The notes below the pieces were generated by a model. It was given only the letters and a program-made list of their open reading frames with translations, had not been told where the DNA came from and ran no database searches. Positions 1 to 11,214 of a stretch of DNA of 64,000 bases are shown here, one piece after another. The position numbers were made by a program, and so were the translations under genes. The stretch covers positions 105,168,046 to 105,232,045 of the forward strand of contig CM041777.1 of the NCBI GenBank assembly GCA_023374045.1, read 5' to 3'. The first letter of the stretch is position 1. Each line of letters opens with the position of its first letter. This DNA comes from Limonium bicolor. Its lineage: Eukaryota > Streptophyta > Magnoliopsida > Caryophyllales > Plumbaginaceae.

Positions 1-2818
1 TCCATAATTAACATGTTTCCAATTCCTAGCTATCCCACTCGATCATTACTGCGCAAGTGCAATACCAAAACACTCAGTCATACAGAGTGCAGAGGCGTAA
101 ACTCTTGACAGTAAATCCCTTATGTGATTGCAGTAGGAATTCACACTGAGTTCCTTATCACATAGTACCGACCATTGGCTTATTGCCCAGTCTGTGTATC
201 ATCACTTGCTTGCATGTCCACTGAGTTTAACTCATAACTGGTCTTATCTGTTACATTATCGTTTAACAACATTTATACAACGGTCGCTTGTTGCGCACCG
301 TGCTCTTACTTATTGTATAACACTAACTTACATGGTATTTACTGTCACACTAACTTCCACACATATACTTACATCATTCGTATTATGGTTCATCACTCAT
401 TTGGATGACTACTGAATGCTCCTTGAGCATTAATCATTCGAGTCACAAGCCGGCATTATTCAGCCAGGTGCTTCACTTTATACACATACTACTAAGCTAA
501 TTGCTCTCTTTCAATAATAACATCGTCCATCCTTAACATATTTCTTGAACTTGATTCACATAACTACCGCTCCTGCGGTCTCACAATGTCGAGAGGTATC
601 CCCACTCTTAATGCAGTGGTTCGTTCTCCACTCTATTCACTTATATAAGATAAACTTTTGCAATCAATCTAATTTATATAACATATCTTGCTTATGGCTT
701 ATAAGCCTTATTTGCCTTGAGCTGGGCTCATTGTAGGCTGTCCACACACATGTACTCCTCTGTACAACATTATATGGTTTGGATATTGTACTGAGCTCCA
801 TGACAAGGTCGTCGCATTCCGTTTCCTTTCATGGGATGCCCCTTAGGTTTGTCAGTCCGTCTCCTGACAACTTATGTCTAAACTGGGTGTTAGTTTCAAC
901 CCTTGTGTTTCTGTCATGCCATTTCGTGCAACAATTGTTGATGCGAACACCCCTCAAGGATTGCTCCTGGGTGTTGCTACGTTATGCCTTACATTTGTTT
1001 CACACTTATTGGTACATTCCATTAGCCACGCCGTTTGCGTTCTTAACTGGTTATTATCATTATCTTCTTCTGTGAAGATCAACATTTCCTGATAGTGTAG
1101 GTACTCATTCTGGGAGTTTCATCCCGTTCATTGCACATTAATGTGTCCACATTAGGCATTTCCTTAGCCATGGACAGGCTGGGTCTCCGTTCCAGCTAAC
1201 ATGTTTATCCCTGAGGATCCTTAAGACGTATACGATGTCTTTACATTACAGTTAGTGCACTTTGCACCTCCTGACTCTTAAGCATTTCCTTGAAAGGAAT
1301 TCACTAATTCCTTTAGTCTCGTCAACTTAACTGAGTTCCTTAACTTCAACCATTCCTTGTAATCTCTAGCTCTTGTTTGATTTATACTGCTGACCGTAGG
1401 CGGAGTCGACTACTTCCCGTGTTTCGGACTCTACTTGTATACATATGTGGGGTACCCTACTGATACATTACTACTTACCCAACTAACCCATAAGTAGGTC
1501 TGTCAGGCCCACAAGCTCCAATCGGAGTGCGGTCGTCCCACAATTCAGTTGGTACACTCGTAGTGTCCGTCACACGCCTAGGTGAAGCATTCTGTTGTCA
1601 ACTCCCTTATATTGTCCCGTGACAATATTCATTCCTTGCTTCCCGAACTTAATCGAGGGAAAGTTTATCCACTTTTGTATCTTTATCAACTACCCTTGGG
1701 TTTTCACTGGTTTGGTTTAAAAGAAGGTTAGAAAGAAGTGTTGGTTTGAAGGAAAATCTGGTTTTGAAAAGAAAAGGGTTTGAATAAATCTGGGTTGAAA
1801 GAAATTTTCATGGTTTCACAACATCTTCTTACCTTAACCAAGTCTAGCTTCTTGCTGACTGGTGTATTTACAATTACAAAGGTTAGGCTACCAAGCCCTT
1901 CCATGGTCATAATGATCCTGTTTAACTTCATGGTACTTTACTAAGTACTCTGTAGTGGTTATAAATTTCCCGAACAGCCCTGTTATAGCAGCACTTGCTA
2001 TGGCAAGTGCGCCATGCTAACTGGCTATCGGTTTAACACATACCGGTTGTGGTATTGTTTTTACCCATACTGTCATCAGTGGCCTTGTTGGCCCTCACTG
2101 ATCTTACTGCCTTGTCAATAACCCTTCTAGGTGACTTCTCACTGTCTTCACATGACGATCATCAACTAGGGTGTTTCCCATTCTGGGAGACCCCTTTTTC
2201 ATAGTCTTGTATTCACTTTGTAGCCCGTTCCACGTATTTGGGCACTACCTTGTAGTCTCCCTTGTCGGTTGGTATACCGTTGGTGTATTATTTATCAACT
2301 GTGGTTCCGTAGACACTCGTCTCGGGTTTCATGAATCCACTTCTTGCCTGTTGCACGGTAGGTGCGTTGCAAGCTGGTTATTCTCGACTGCTCTACATGT
2401 CGACCCAGGTTGTCGGAAATTCTATTCTCTTATACACAAAATCCTTCATTCTTCGCTATTAAATGCGGTTAACATCATTCAGATGGAGACCGTCTCCGGG
2501 ATTCCCAATTTTCAGGATCTACCGTATGACAGGTTCTCCGTACCCTAAAGGTATTTAATAACAGCCAGATCGGGTATTCCCGAGTATGAGAGTGGACTTC
2601 CATCTCTCTGGCGTTCTTTCCCAAGTTATCAAACAGGGATTGTGGAGGGTGGGATGGATATTGTAGGTTTCCAGTAGTCACTGGTAGTTCCTAACTAGCG
2701 TATCTCTCACGCTATCACTCAACCCTTAACCCAAAGTACTTAAATCCTAACTCGGTACTTCCCTCCTAAGCTCGGTAATTCAGTCATCAGAGCGATACTT
2801 CGCTCTGATACCACTTTT
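1..2818 (-). mobile_element. Element C, 5' part of interior (non-coding)
   Basis: Leader and interior of a minus-strand LTR retrotransposon whose 5' LTR lies at 2,819-7,366. The first bases on the minus strand are a tRNA-Met PBS. About 30-300 bases further in, short blocks resemble the interior starts of elements A (from 23,206) and B (31,503-31,660), for example GTACCGAGT and a block ending in CCCGATC-TGGC, so the three share ancestry. No Gag or Pol motif is visible on either strand; the longest open frames (for example 125 codons on plus, 2,171-2,548) show no family signature and look fortuitous. I infer a non-autonomous LARD-type derivative of a chromovirus-like Ty3/gypsy element. It continues off the left edge. 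Confidence 0.65.
2802..2813 (-). other. Primer-binding site of element C (tRNA-Met)
   Basis: Minus strand reads TGGTATCAGAGC, complementary to the 3' end of plant initiator tRNA-Met, five bases inside the LTR end at 2,819. This fixes the element's orientation as minus. The site lies in a perfect 9-bp inverted repeat (2,786-2,794 with 2,801-2,809; six-base loop), so half of the PBS would be paired in the RNA. Confidence 0.88.
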
Positions 2819-2897
2819 TGTAACACCCCATCCAACATTAACACACTTACAATAACTGCAGCGGAAATATAAACCTCATCACATTACTTAACTCGTT

Positions 2898-2932
2898 GGT
2901 GCTACACGCCGTTAGCCACCCACGTGGCTAAC
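2898..2932 (-). other. U5 hairpin and inverted copy of LTR end (C)
   Basis: 2,911-2,932 is a perfect 9-bp stem (GTTAGCCAC / GTGGCTAAC) with a four-base loop. 2,898-2,906 (GGTGCTACA on plus) is an inverted near-copy of the LTR terminus at 2,819-2,827; the only difference becomes a G-U pair in RNA. The same arrangement, with different stem bases, is found in the solo LTR, A, B and H. Confidence 0.75.
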
Positions 2933-4734
2933 AAGGCTAATCCATATACATTGTACCGGTCTGATGGGCTAAATTCCCGAGCAACTACACATTATTATCC
3001 CTTTCCATTAACAACAACAACACAACATACACCTTTCAACTATACCGAGTATTTATAAACTGATGCCGACAACAATATCGGTCTTACTACACCTACTGTA
3101 TATATACACTTAAATGAATACCCATGTACAATGACTACCCCGTCCTACTCTCGAACGGCTTCCAGCTCTCTGTACCTGAAATAGGAAAAGAAGAGAAAGG
3201 GTGGCCCCCAAGGGGCTCAGCACCTTTGCTGGTATGGTAATCCCGCAGCCCACATGCTACCGGGCCACGCACAACTAATTGTCGTCTTAGCATGCGATTG
3301 ATTATATTTAAATCATACATGCAACTGTAAACACACAACACATAACATTCCGCCTCAATGGGCTCAACAAACGGATAATACATCCTTATTTAATAAGTCA
3401 CTCACGGTATTCATTATCCCTAGAGTGTTCCTCCTCTAATGGAGCTACTTCTTTAATAGACGACACTTACCCTTAAATCGGGTTATCCTTAAACGCCTCT
3501 TATCACAAACTGGGAATCATATCCATGATCCACACACTCCACATTATACAACCTATAACATACACTACATACAACACTTAACAACACTTTGCACGTTTCC
3601 ACGTGCACAACATAATACCGCAATAGATATTGCATCACAACAAAAATACATAACATAATGGGAATGGTCCTCTTAGGAACCGACCCAAACATTGCTAATA
3701 CACTGGTGAGCCTAGAGAATGTTGCCAGTCTCATGATAAGCTCGTTACATAACTCGTTACCGTCTCGTTAAATGAACGGTTAACTTAACACAAGGTGTCT
3801 CGGATATAGTGATCCAAGCACACCGAACAAACATAACAATAGTATGCCCTGTGGCCCGACGTGAGTCAGTAATAGCCTTGGTTAAGCTAAAGGGAAGGTT
3901 GGGAACCAAATTGGAAAACAACCATAACATACAGAGAGGATCGAACCTGCTATGACAACGACCCCCATACTCACACGCGTGGCCGGAACAGACCGGACTC
4001 CTCACTCCCCCGTTAGCACTTGTTAGAAGTTCAACTTTGAACTTTATTAAACAATCACAAACATTGGGTTAAGTCTTGTTAGACACACACAAGGGAAGGA
4101 GAGTCATACATTCATACACCAACATCACACACAAACATTACATAACTAACTCACGCATAGCCGTGGTTAGAACGTTCCTTAGGTCGGAAACGTTATCACC
4201 GGATACCGTTCTCCTACGTTTACCTAATAGTGGTCAACTAGCCCTTCAAGCGCATTCGAGGTTACCGGTATCGACACGTAACATACAATAACAATAACGA
4301 CTGTAAACTCGTTTCATGATTTATCTCATAACGTGGTAAACATACAGAAAAACACATTGGCATACAAGCCGGTGTAATCCGGTAGGACACATGTTGCAAG
4401 AAAACCATACCTGTCACCGGAGTCCACTTATCATGTCCACTTATGTTCCTCGAGCAATTCTCGAACAACTGATAACATTACAATTACTTTTATAATATTG
4501 GGGTAACATGTTTGCTTAACGTTTAAAGCGCCCATAGTTTACCCCGTCATTCCCATTACACTTAACTTACTCTGTGATATTAAGTTTACAACTCTCACAT
4601 CAAACCCACACTTGTTTACACATTTTAAGGCCTTTATATGCTATCAAACAAGGCCTAAACATCACCTAAAACCATTACCATTAAATTCCCCATGATTAGA
4701 CATCATTTTCCAACCTTAAACAACATTTTTAGAG

Positions 4735-4917
4735 TGGTCCGGGACTTGGTCCTTACCTTAAGTCCCGGACCAACACATTAGAAACTCTCGGGCGATTTTA
4801 ATAGGGTGGTCCGGGACCTTGTACTTCCCTTAAGTCCCGGACCACAACATGTTACAACTCTCGGCCATTTTAAAAGCTTGGTCCGGGTCTTGAACCATGA
4901 CCTAGGTCCCGGACCAA
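4735..4917 (-). repeat. Three-unit hairpin array, 71-72 bp period
   Basis: Three GC-rich inverted repeats start at 4,735, 4,806 and 4,878. Stems are 13 bp (4,735-4,747 / 4,760-4,772), 12 bp (4,806-4,817 / 4,834-4,845) and 10 bp (4,878-4,887 / 4,908-4,917), all built on GGTCCGGGAC / GTCCCGGACC. The spacers are AT-rich and similar to one another. The array lies at about base 2,450-2,630 of the LTR in its sense orientation. The solo LTR has a four-unit array of the same period at the same place, with different stem sequences. Confidence 0.85.
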
Positions 4918-7366
4918 AGCTATAGAATTGTCAAAATTGCATTTTTCAAGTGTTGTTGCCTAGTTCTCCACCTCCATTAATTGTATAAACTTACCATATG
5001 ATCTTAGGTATATTCTAATGCCAAAATCCACTTCGATTCACCTTAAAACATAGTCCAACTTGTTACCCAATTTTCTTATACATACACCAACACTTATAAC
5101 ATTTGACTCTAGGTTTCTAAATGGTGTTTCTCACCTTTGATTACAACTATCCCAAAATGTTTCCTCCTTACCTTAACATCATCTCCCAAGCATCTTCTCT
5201 TACTAAACAAATCTCCTTTTCTCAACTTCCTAAAAGTTCCTTTCTCAAAACCTTACCTAAACATTATTCCCACCTTGCACATTATCATAATCTAAACCTT
5301 AAACAAACTCCTCCAAGACTTAAATACATCCTCAAAACACACATTGAATTCCTAGAACTTCCAAGATAACACCTAAGTCCTTGCATCACTCTAAATCACC
5401 TTACACATGTTTTCCTTCTCAAGTAAACCTTTATTCACCTTTAACACTTCCTAGTTCACCAAAACTTTCTTAAAACACTTAGAACTTCTCACACATTTCC
5501 CCAAATTTGGCCATAGCTTCTCTTGTATTTACTCACATCCAAACACTTAGGTTTTTACCTTATTTCATTCAAGAACACCTAAAATCCATCAAACACATTT
5601 TTATACACAAGACTTCACACATTTAGCACTACATCACAATATAGTGCATAACTTAAATTGCTTGACACTTAGGCCCTTAAACAACATGGCTCTTAGGCCC
5701 TTAAATTGCATAAACCTTAAACACTGAATTTCCCACATAAGTAATGCCTTTGACCTGCAAATACATACACCAATACATATGTTCTTTTCTAGTCTCCTTG
5801 AGAACACTTTACTAGGTCATTCACCATTTGCTCTTTAGGTAGTTTTAACAAGCATTATAAGCTTATTTCTCCTAAGGCATTAAACCACATTAAGATAGCA
5901 TATTTACCTCTTTTCCTCCCAAATTTCTTTCTTTTTTCCTTACAAAACCGGTAAGGCATTTGGTTCCTTGCCAACTACTAAACATTATACAAACAACATA
6001 ATGAGTATTCAAGCTTTAAGCTTCATCTCATTGTAAACCCTAGGTTTACATTATTTCAAAAACATTAATGTAGTTGTTTTACCTTAATCTTTGAAGGGTG
6101 TTTGAATATCTATGAAGAGAGGACTCCACCTAGTCCTTGAAAGATTCAAATGGAGCTAGAACAAAGCAACACAAGGAGCTCCATCAATGAATATTTTCGG
6201 TCACACACAAAACATGGAGGAAACTTGATTTTTCTTTGAGATTCCTTACCTAGGAGCAAAGGAGATCAATAATATGTGGAAAGACAAGATCAAGCCCCTT
6301 CAATGGTGGAACTCCATGGCACCAAAATGGGGCTCTTGAAGTTTTGAGAAGATAGGAATGAAGAGCTTGATGAGAGGAAGAGAATGGTGGTGTTTGTTTT
6401 TGATTTGGATAAGTGAGCTAGATTTTACAAGAGATCAAAGGTGGACTTCCATGGTGGTGGTGCTGTTTTTACGTGAGAGAACAGCAAGAAGAGAGGTTTA
6501 AGAGAGTGGAGCCATGTGAAATGAAGAGAGGAATGAGAGAAATGAGATAAGTTTGCTTTTTAGAAGATATTTGTGTTTATAAAGCAAATAGTAACTATAT
6601 TAGTCATCTTTATTTCTTTAACAAGTTAACAAGTGAGTGGTGAGTCACCACACTAAAGAAACCGGCCCCCTTTATTATAATGAGGGTGTTTTAGTCTTTG
6701 TTGACCAATTTAATTACTTATAACAACATATGTTACAAACTAGCTTATAAAACTTACTATTCATAAAAACAAGGCACATAGAAGTGAAATTTTGATTTCC
6801 CATTGATATAGACTTCTAAATGTGATACTATATAGTACACATGTTAATTAAAGAATGATGGACATTTAGCCATTCAAAACTCATTTACAAGACAATTTTT
6901 CAAAAACGTGCTTTAAGACTCCTTAAAGCACATTTTGTGTTTTAACTTGTTTTCAAGCTTGGTTTTCTTTGGTAATTGATTTAATATGTTCATTAACATA
7001 TTTATAAAGTATAGGTATGACCATTAGGTCTTATACACATTTATCCCAAGCTTAGAGCACATTTTGCTCATATTGACTTTAAGGTATTTTCTTGTGTTTT
7101 ATTTGGTTTAACTGTCCACCAAAGTTTCCTAAGGACTTATTTAGCCTTATTAAATCATAATTGAATACAATTAAGTCTTGGTAGGCTCTTTGGGTCCTAA
7201 CCAAGTTCACTCATAGCTTAGAGCATGTTTTTGCTCAAACTGTGTCTTAATGCTTTATTGCATTTACTATGGTCTAAATTGTTCACTGATGTTACTAAGG
7301 CACTTTTTAGCCTTTACATACCATAGTTTGATATTTAAACCACATATAAAGGTTTAGGGTATTTCA

Positions 7367-7378
7367 GTGTGGAGTAGT
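7367..7378 (+). other. Polypurine-like remnant before LTR E
   Basis: GTGTGGAGTAGT lies between the end of LTR C and the TG start of LTR E. It resembles the polypurine tract directly before the 3' LTR of F at 55,561-55,573. If it is a real PPT, the LTR at 7,379 also served as 3' LTR of an earlier copy, and C inserted a few bases upstream of it. The first five bases would then be one side of C's target duplication; the other side is outside the window. Confidence 0.45.
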
Positions 7379-9611
7379 TGATAAGTGCGGAATTTATCTA
7401 TATTTCTACGCTTAATATGATTAATATTTTATTGGTTTATATGATAAATTCCTTACTTATGTTATTTTATGTTATATGCGAAGAACTCCCCTTATTTGTG
7501 GTTTATGCTTAAACACGTTAAAAACACTGAAGAAAAGGTCAACAAATGTGTGCCTAAGAGCTTAACATATGCATTCCCGGACCACATATAATGCTCGCGT
7601 TTTAGAAAGGAGATTGAGCTCAACAAACTGTGCGCATGCACGAGCCATGCACATCATCGTACAACGGAGCTGGGCTTGCACTTGACAATTGCACGTCTTG
7701 AATTGTTGCTGGGCTTGAGGCGGCGCCATGCACTCCAATTTCGGAAGTCTGGATTGGCGCAGACATTTTCTTACAGTGGCGCAGACATGGATTAGAGGCG
7801 CAGACTTCTCACCGACATGCGCTGACTTTCACGAGTGCACATTAGCATGACCATGGTTTATCAATATCGGCTGCATGGACTTAAGGACAGACACACTCAT
7901 GACATGTTCTGACAATTTATTTATTCTTTTGGGCAAGGGGCCAGCACGACAAAACAATTGGTGCAGAGCTTCTTCAGGCGTAGACTTTGCCGAGAGGAAT
8001 TGGGCCGCATGGATATACATACATGCACAGCATGCACGACAAGAGAATGGAGCCGCAATGCCATGGACAATATTTGGGCTGCTTTGCTCGACTGATCAGA
8101 GGCGCAGGCTTTTGTTGACCGACATCTAAAATCAGAAGCAGCAGCTCTCGTAGGCTTGCAGGAGTAGCATTGGGCTAATACTATTTTGGAAAGGAACATT
8201 ACATGCACACGTGGACAAGGGGACAACCGAATTGATTGCAAAAGAGATAGCAGACGTTCATTGTTGTCCCTGGTCCGACAAACACACCGAAGCCACATGA
8301 CATGGGCTGCATGTGTTGACATTGGCCACATCAACATCCAATTACGGAATCCAGCACATTCACGAATATTCCACCGCGAGGGAGTATTATTTATGGAGCA
8401 TATATGTATGTATTAGACATGGAGAGATGGGCATAAAGAATCTTGCAGCGCACCACATTCCACATGAAGAATTGTCTCTACACACACATGATGCACACAA
8501 ACATAGGCGCAGAGGTGCAGACATGCTCGTGAATTATTAATTTTGACATGGATCTGCACTTGAAGAGAATTGATTAATAATTTAATCAATCTTTAACAAC
8601 TTGGACCAGCGTGATTGAAGGGAGAAAAGCGACAAAAACCAATTTGGATGGTTTTGATATTATTTTTGTACCGATCATGAGAGCAGCATAAATAGGTATT
8701 CGACACTCGGGCAATGGGAGGGGAGAAGAGAAAGAATTCGAATACATCACATACGAGGAGAAATTCTCAAACCCAAGACAGAGTCGTTCGAGAGCCGCGC
8801 AGCACACCAAGTCAGACAGAGGGAAGCTATCAGTCAGTCATGACAGGCCGGAGCAGAAGGTAGAGAGTGGATTCATCATCGTTCTTCAATTAGATGACGT
8901 TTTATAATCTCTTAATTACTGTTATTATTTCTTTGTCTCCGATGTCTGAGTAATTGTTAGAATTCTGGTTTTATTATGGACAACTAGTTTATTATTTTTC
9001 TTTCTGAGTTGTTAAATATAAATTCTATATAGATTGTAGTTTTGTTCCTAGTTATTCATTGAATTCTCTTGTGATTAATTATTGCTTGAGTTTATTTGGT
9101 ATGAATTGCTTACAAGTGAGAACTGCGGCGTTCATTAGACCATAGGAATATTACCAGTGAAACTACAGATAGTAATTCCTGGGGATTAGCTGACTAGAAA
9201 CCAGATGAACTATTAATGCTACTAGTTAATTTGGAAATTCGTAACGAGAGTTAGGATTTGGGAGTTGCTAGTAAGAATCTATCTTGCGGGAGACCAGTTT
9301 TAGATTAATTTAGATCTGAGGTTGCAATCTAGAATTTAGAAAACACTCAGGAAGGGAATTGATAAACTAGAGAGAAGTAGTAAACCAGGATTCACTTTTT
9401 AGATTTATTAGAAACTCACTTTTAATTGTTTTTATTATTTATTGAATTTCTGCAACCAAACCCCCAAGTTTACTGTTGTTATTTTCCTTAAGTAGATTAA
9501 AGACTCAAACTAGACACAACCTCCTTTGGTTCGATAACCTAGGGAATACTACCTAGGAAAACTTGCTACGACAGACCAGTACACTTACTGCAATACGTTT
9601 AAACTCGAACA
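7379..9611 (+). mobile_element. 5' LTR of element E
   Basis: LTR of 2,233 bp starting TGATAAGTGCGG and ending CTCGAACA, followed after six bases by a tRNA-Asp PBS. Its last 1,873 bases recur nearly unchanged at 40,541-42,412. A TATA-like stretch is at 8,688-8,697. The decanucleotide-like motif GGCGCAGAC recurs at 7,756, 7,778 and 7,797, with variants near 8,101 and 8,506. Open frames of 60-140 codons on both strands between 7,829 and 8,540 overlap one another and have no known motif, so I do not call genes there. Confidence 0.85.
8688..8697 (+). promoter_or_regulatory. TATA-like box of LTR E
   Basis: CATAAATAGG, followed about 30 bases later by a purine-rich stretch that could be the start of R. 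It is unchanged in the other LTR copy at 41,473-41,482. Confidence 0.4.
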
Positions 9612-9617
9612 AGTTTT

Positions 9618-9635
9618 TGGCGCCGTTGCCGGGGA
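9618..9635 (+). other. Primer-binding site of element E (tRNA-Asp)
   Basis: TGGCGCCGTTGCCGGGGA, complementary to the 3' end of plant tRNA-Asp, six bases after the LTR end. This PBS is typical of Athila-type Ty3/gypsy elements and their TR-GAG derivatives. About 490 bases of T-rich leader follow, with no feature, before gag. Confidence 0.88.
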
Positions 9636-10131
9636 GGCACGGTTATTTAGTTTAGTCTTAATCTATTTTTATTTTGTTTGTTTGTTTCATTATTTTTATT
9701 GTGTTGATTATTGATCCGTTTTTTTTCTTTCTTTTTTCTCCTTTTTACGATTTTATTAGGTCAATTCTCGTTTAACATTGTTTAGTTTATTTTTGCTGAA
9801 AAGATTTAGTTTAGTTTGCTTTAGTTCAATTTTGTTTAAACTTATTCTATTTACTTTTGTTTCTTTTACTTAAACTTTTTGTTATTTTAGTTTTTCTTTA
9901 ATTTGATTATTTTTGTCTTGTTCCTTTTTTATTTCATTCGGTTAGTTTTATTTTATTTTGTTTGGATTTGTTTTTTTTGTTTATAGTTGTTTGGTTGGTA
10001 TTATTTTTCTAATTGAGTTTAGTTGTTATTTATTGCTGTTTTTAATTCATTTTATTGTTATGTACATATTTTTAGTTTCTTCTTTTTATGTATAATTTAT
10101 TTTTCTTTTTATTTCAAGGTACTTTGATTTG

Positions 10132-11150
10132 ATGGCTGGATATTACAATCCGCCAGGAGGTTGGCCTGGATATTACAACCAATGGGTTGTATGCGAAAGG
10201 TGTGGAGGAGACCACAAGCGTGCTTATTGTCCAATTGTTTCTTCTAGTTCGGAGGATGCTCTAAGAAGTTTTATATCGTCTAGCCCTCCTGAAGCACGAC
10301 CGTCTCCTGAACACTATTATCCTGCACAAAGTTACAACCAGTGGGTTATCTGCCAAACATGTGGAGGGGATCATGAGAGTTCACAATGTCAAAGTAATCT
10401 ATCTAGCTGGGTAGCTGATCTTGCAGATTTTAACAAAAAACATGGCGAATCAAACCCCGGTTGGCATGAGTCCTTCAGGATGGATATGAAGGAGATACGG
10501 GAAAGTAATGCAAGAAGTTTAGCCCATCTAGACGAAATATCACAAAAGCTTGGATGTGAACCGGTTCCTGAGATCGAACAACCTACTATAGTAGCTGAGT
10601 GGAGTGATACACAGCTTGATCATTCAATCCCTGAAGTTGTAGACACACCTGAGGTGGAGATCATGGAGAGAGCAGAGCTAGAGATTGAGCAATTCGATGA
10701 ATCTACAGAGTTAGAGAATATATAATTCATGAAGCTATACAGTCTATTCCTTCTCCACCTGTACCTGAGCCAGAGAGTCTTCCAGTTGACTTTCTTCCTG
10801 CACCTGTTGATGAGCCATCAGATAAGAGTTACCTCATTGACTTCGATGAGCCTTTGGCTCCTGTTGAAGTTGTTTTCCATGCAAGTTCATCCTTTGAGCT
10901 TCCTCCAGACAATAAGGATGTCTATATCCTTGAATTTGAGAAGGAGGACCCGCCAATTTGTGATCTTCACATTAAGGATCACCCACCTCAGGTCAACCAC
11001 CTAATGAATGATTGGTGGAGTTTACACTTTTACATCTGGAGTGTTGAGGTTACTTTTCCATTTGATCGGGGACGTTTTATGAAGATATATGATGCCCGCC
11101 CCGCCCACCCTTTGGCACCCACATCGACATTCATATTCGATCCTGGTTGA
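10132..11150 (+). pseudogene. Gag-like protein of element E, frameshifted
   Basis: The only coding remnant of E. The frame starts at ATG 10,132 and has two tandem zinc knuckles of form CX2CX3HX4C, near residues 22-34 (CERCGGDHKRAYC) and 68-80 (CQTCGGDHESSQC), each preceded by YNQWV. A glutamate-rich linker follows. A stop is met at 10,723; a frame shift of one near 10,715-10,725 continues the protein to the stop at 11,150. The C-terminal part has the pattern DVYILEFE...PP...WSL...SVEVTFPFD shared with element F. No protease, reverse transcriptase or integrase follows, so mobility would depend on proteins from another element. Family assignment comes from PBS and layout, not from a database match. 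Confidence 0.75.
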
Positions 11151-11198
11151 CCTCAGGGAGGTATGGTCTAGCCAAAGACGTTAAAGAAGGGCAGCTGA

Positions 11199-11214
11199 CT
11201 GGGAGACAACCCAG
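11199..11214 (+). other. Post-gag hairpin, GGGAGACAACCC type
   Basis: Stem CTGGG / CCCAG around the six-base loop AGACAA, 48 bases after the gag stop and inside a block GGTATGGTCTAGCCAAAGAC...AAGAAGGG that element F also has. F's version at 54,386-54,403 pairs different bases around loop AGGCAA. Confidence 0.65.

Larger units (their letters stand above)
2819..7366 (-). mobile_element. 5' LTR of element C
   Basis: A 4,548-bp LTR. On the minus strand it starts TGAAATACCCTAAACC and ends GGGGTGTTACA, with TG..CA termini and a PBS directly after the end. An inverted relative, the solo LTR at 16,152-20,712, matches it over its whole length by eye except for a variable hairpin array near its middle. 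The minus strand has a TATA-like stretch near 6,573-6,584 followed by a pyrimidine-rich leader. Towards the 3' end it carries paired dyads near 3,200-3,300 and a 9-bp U5 hairpin at 2,911-2,932. No gene is seen in it. Confidence 0.85.

Noticed and set aside
2171..2548. 125-codon plus-strand frame in the left end
   Set aside because: It runs against element C, has no family motif, and sits in an interior whose relatives in A and B are non-coding.
7829..8337. Overlapping 63-138 codon frames on both strands of LTR E (also 40,641-41,100)
   Set aside because: Frames on both strands overlap and differ between the two LTR copies through small indels; no motif.
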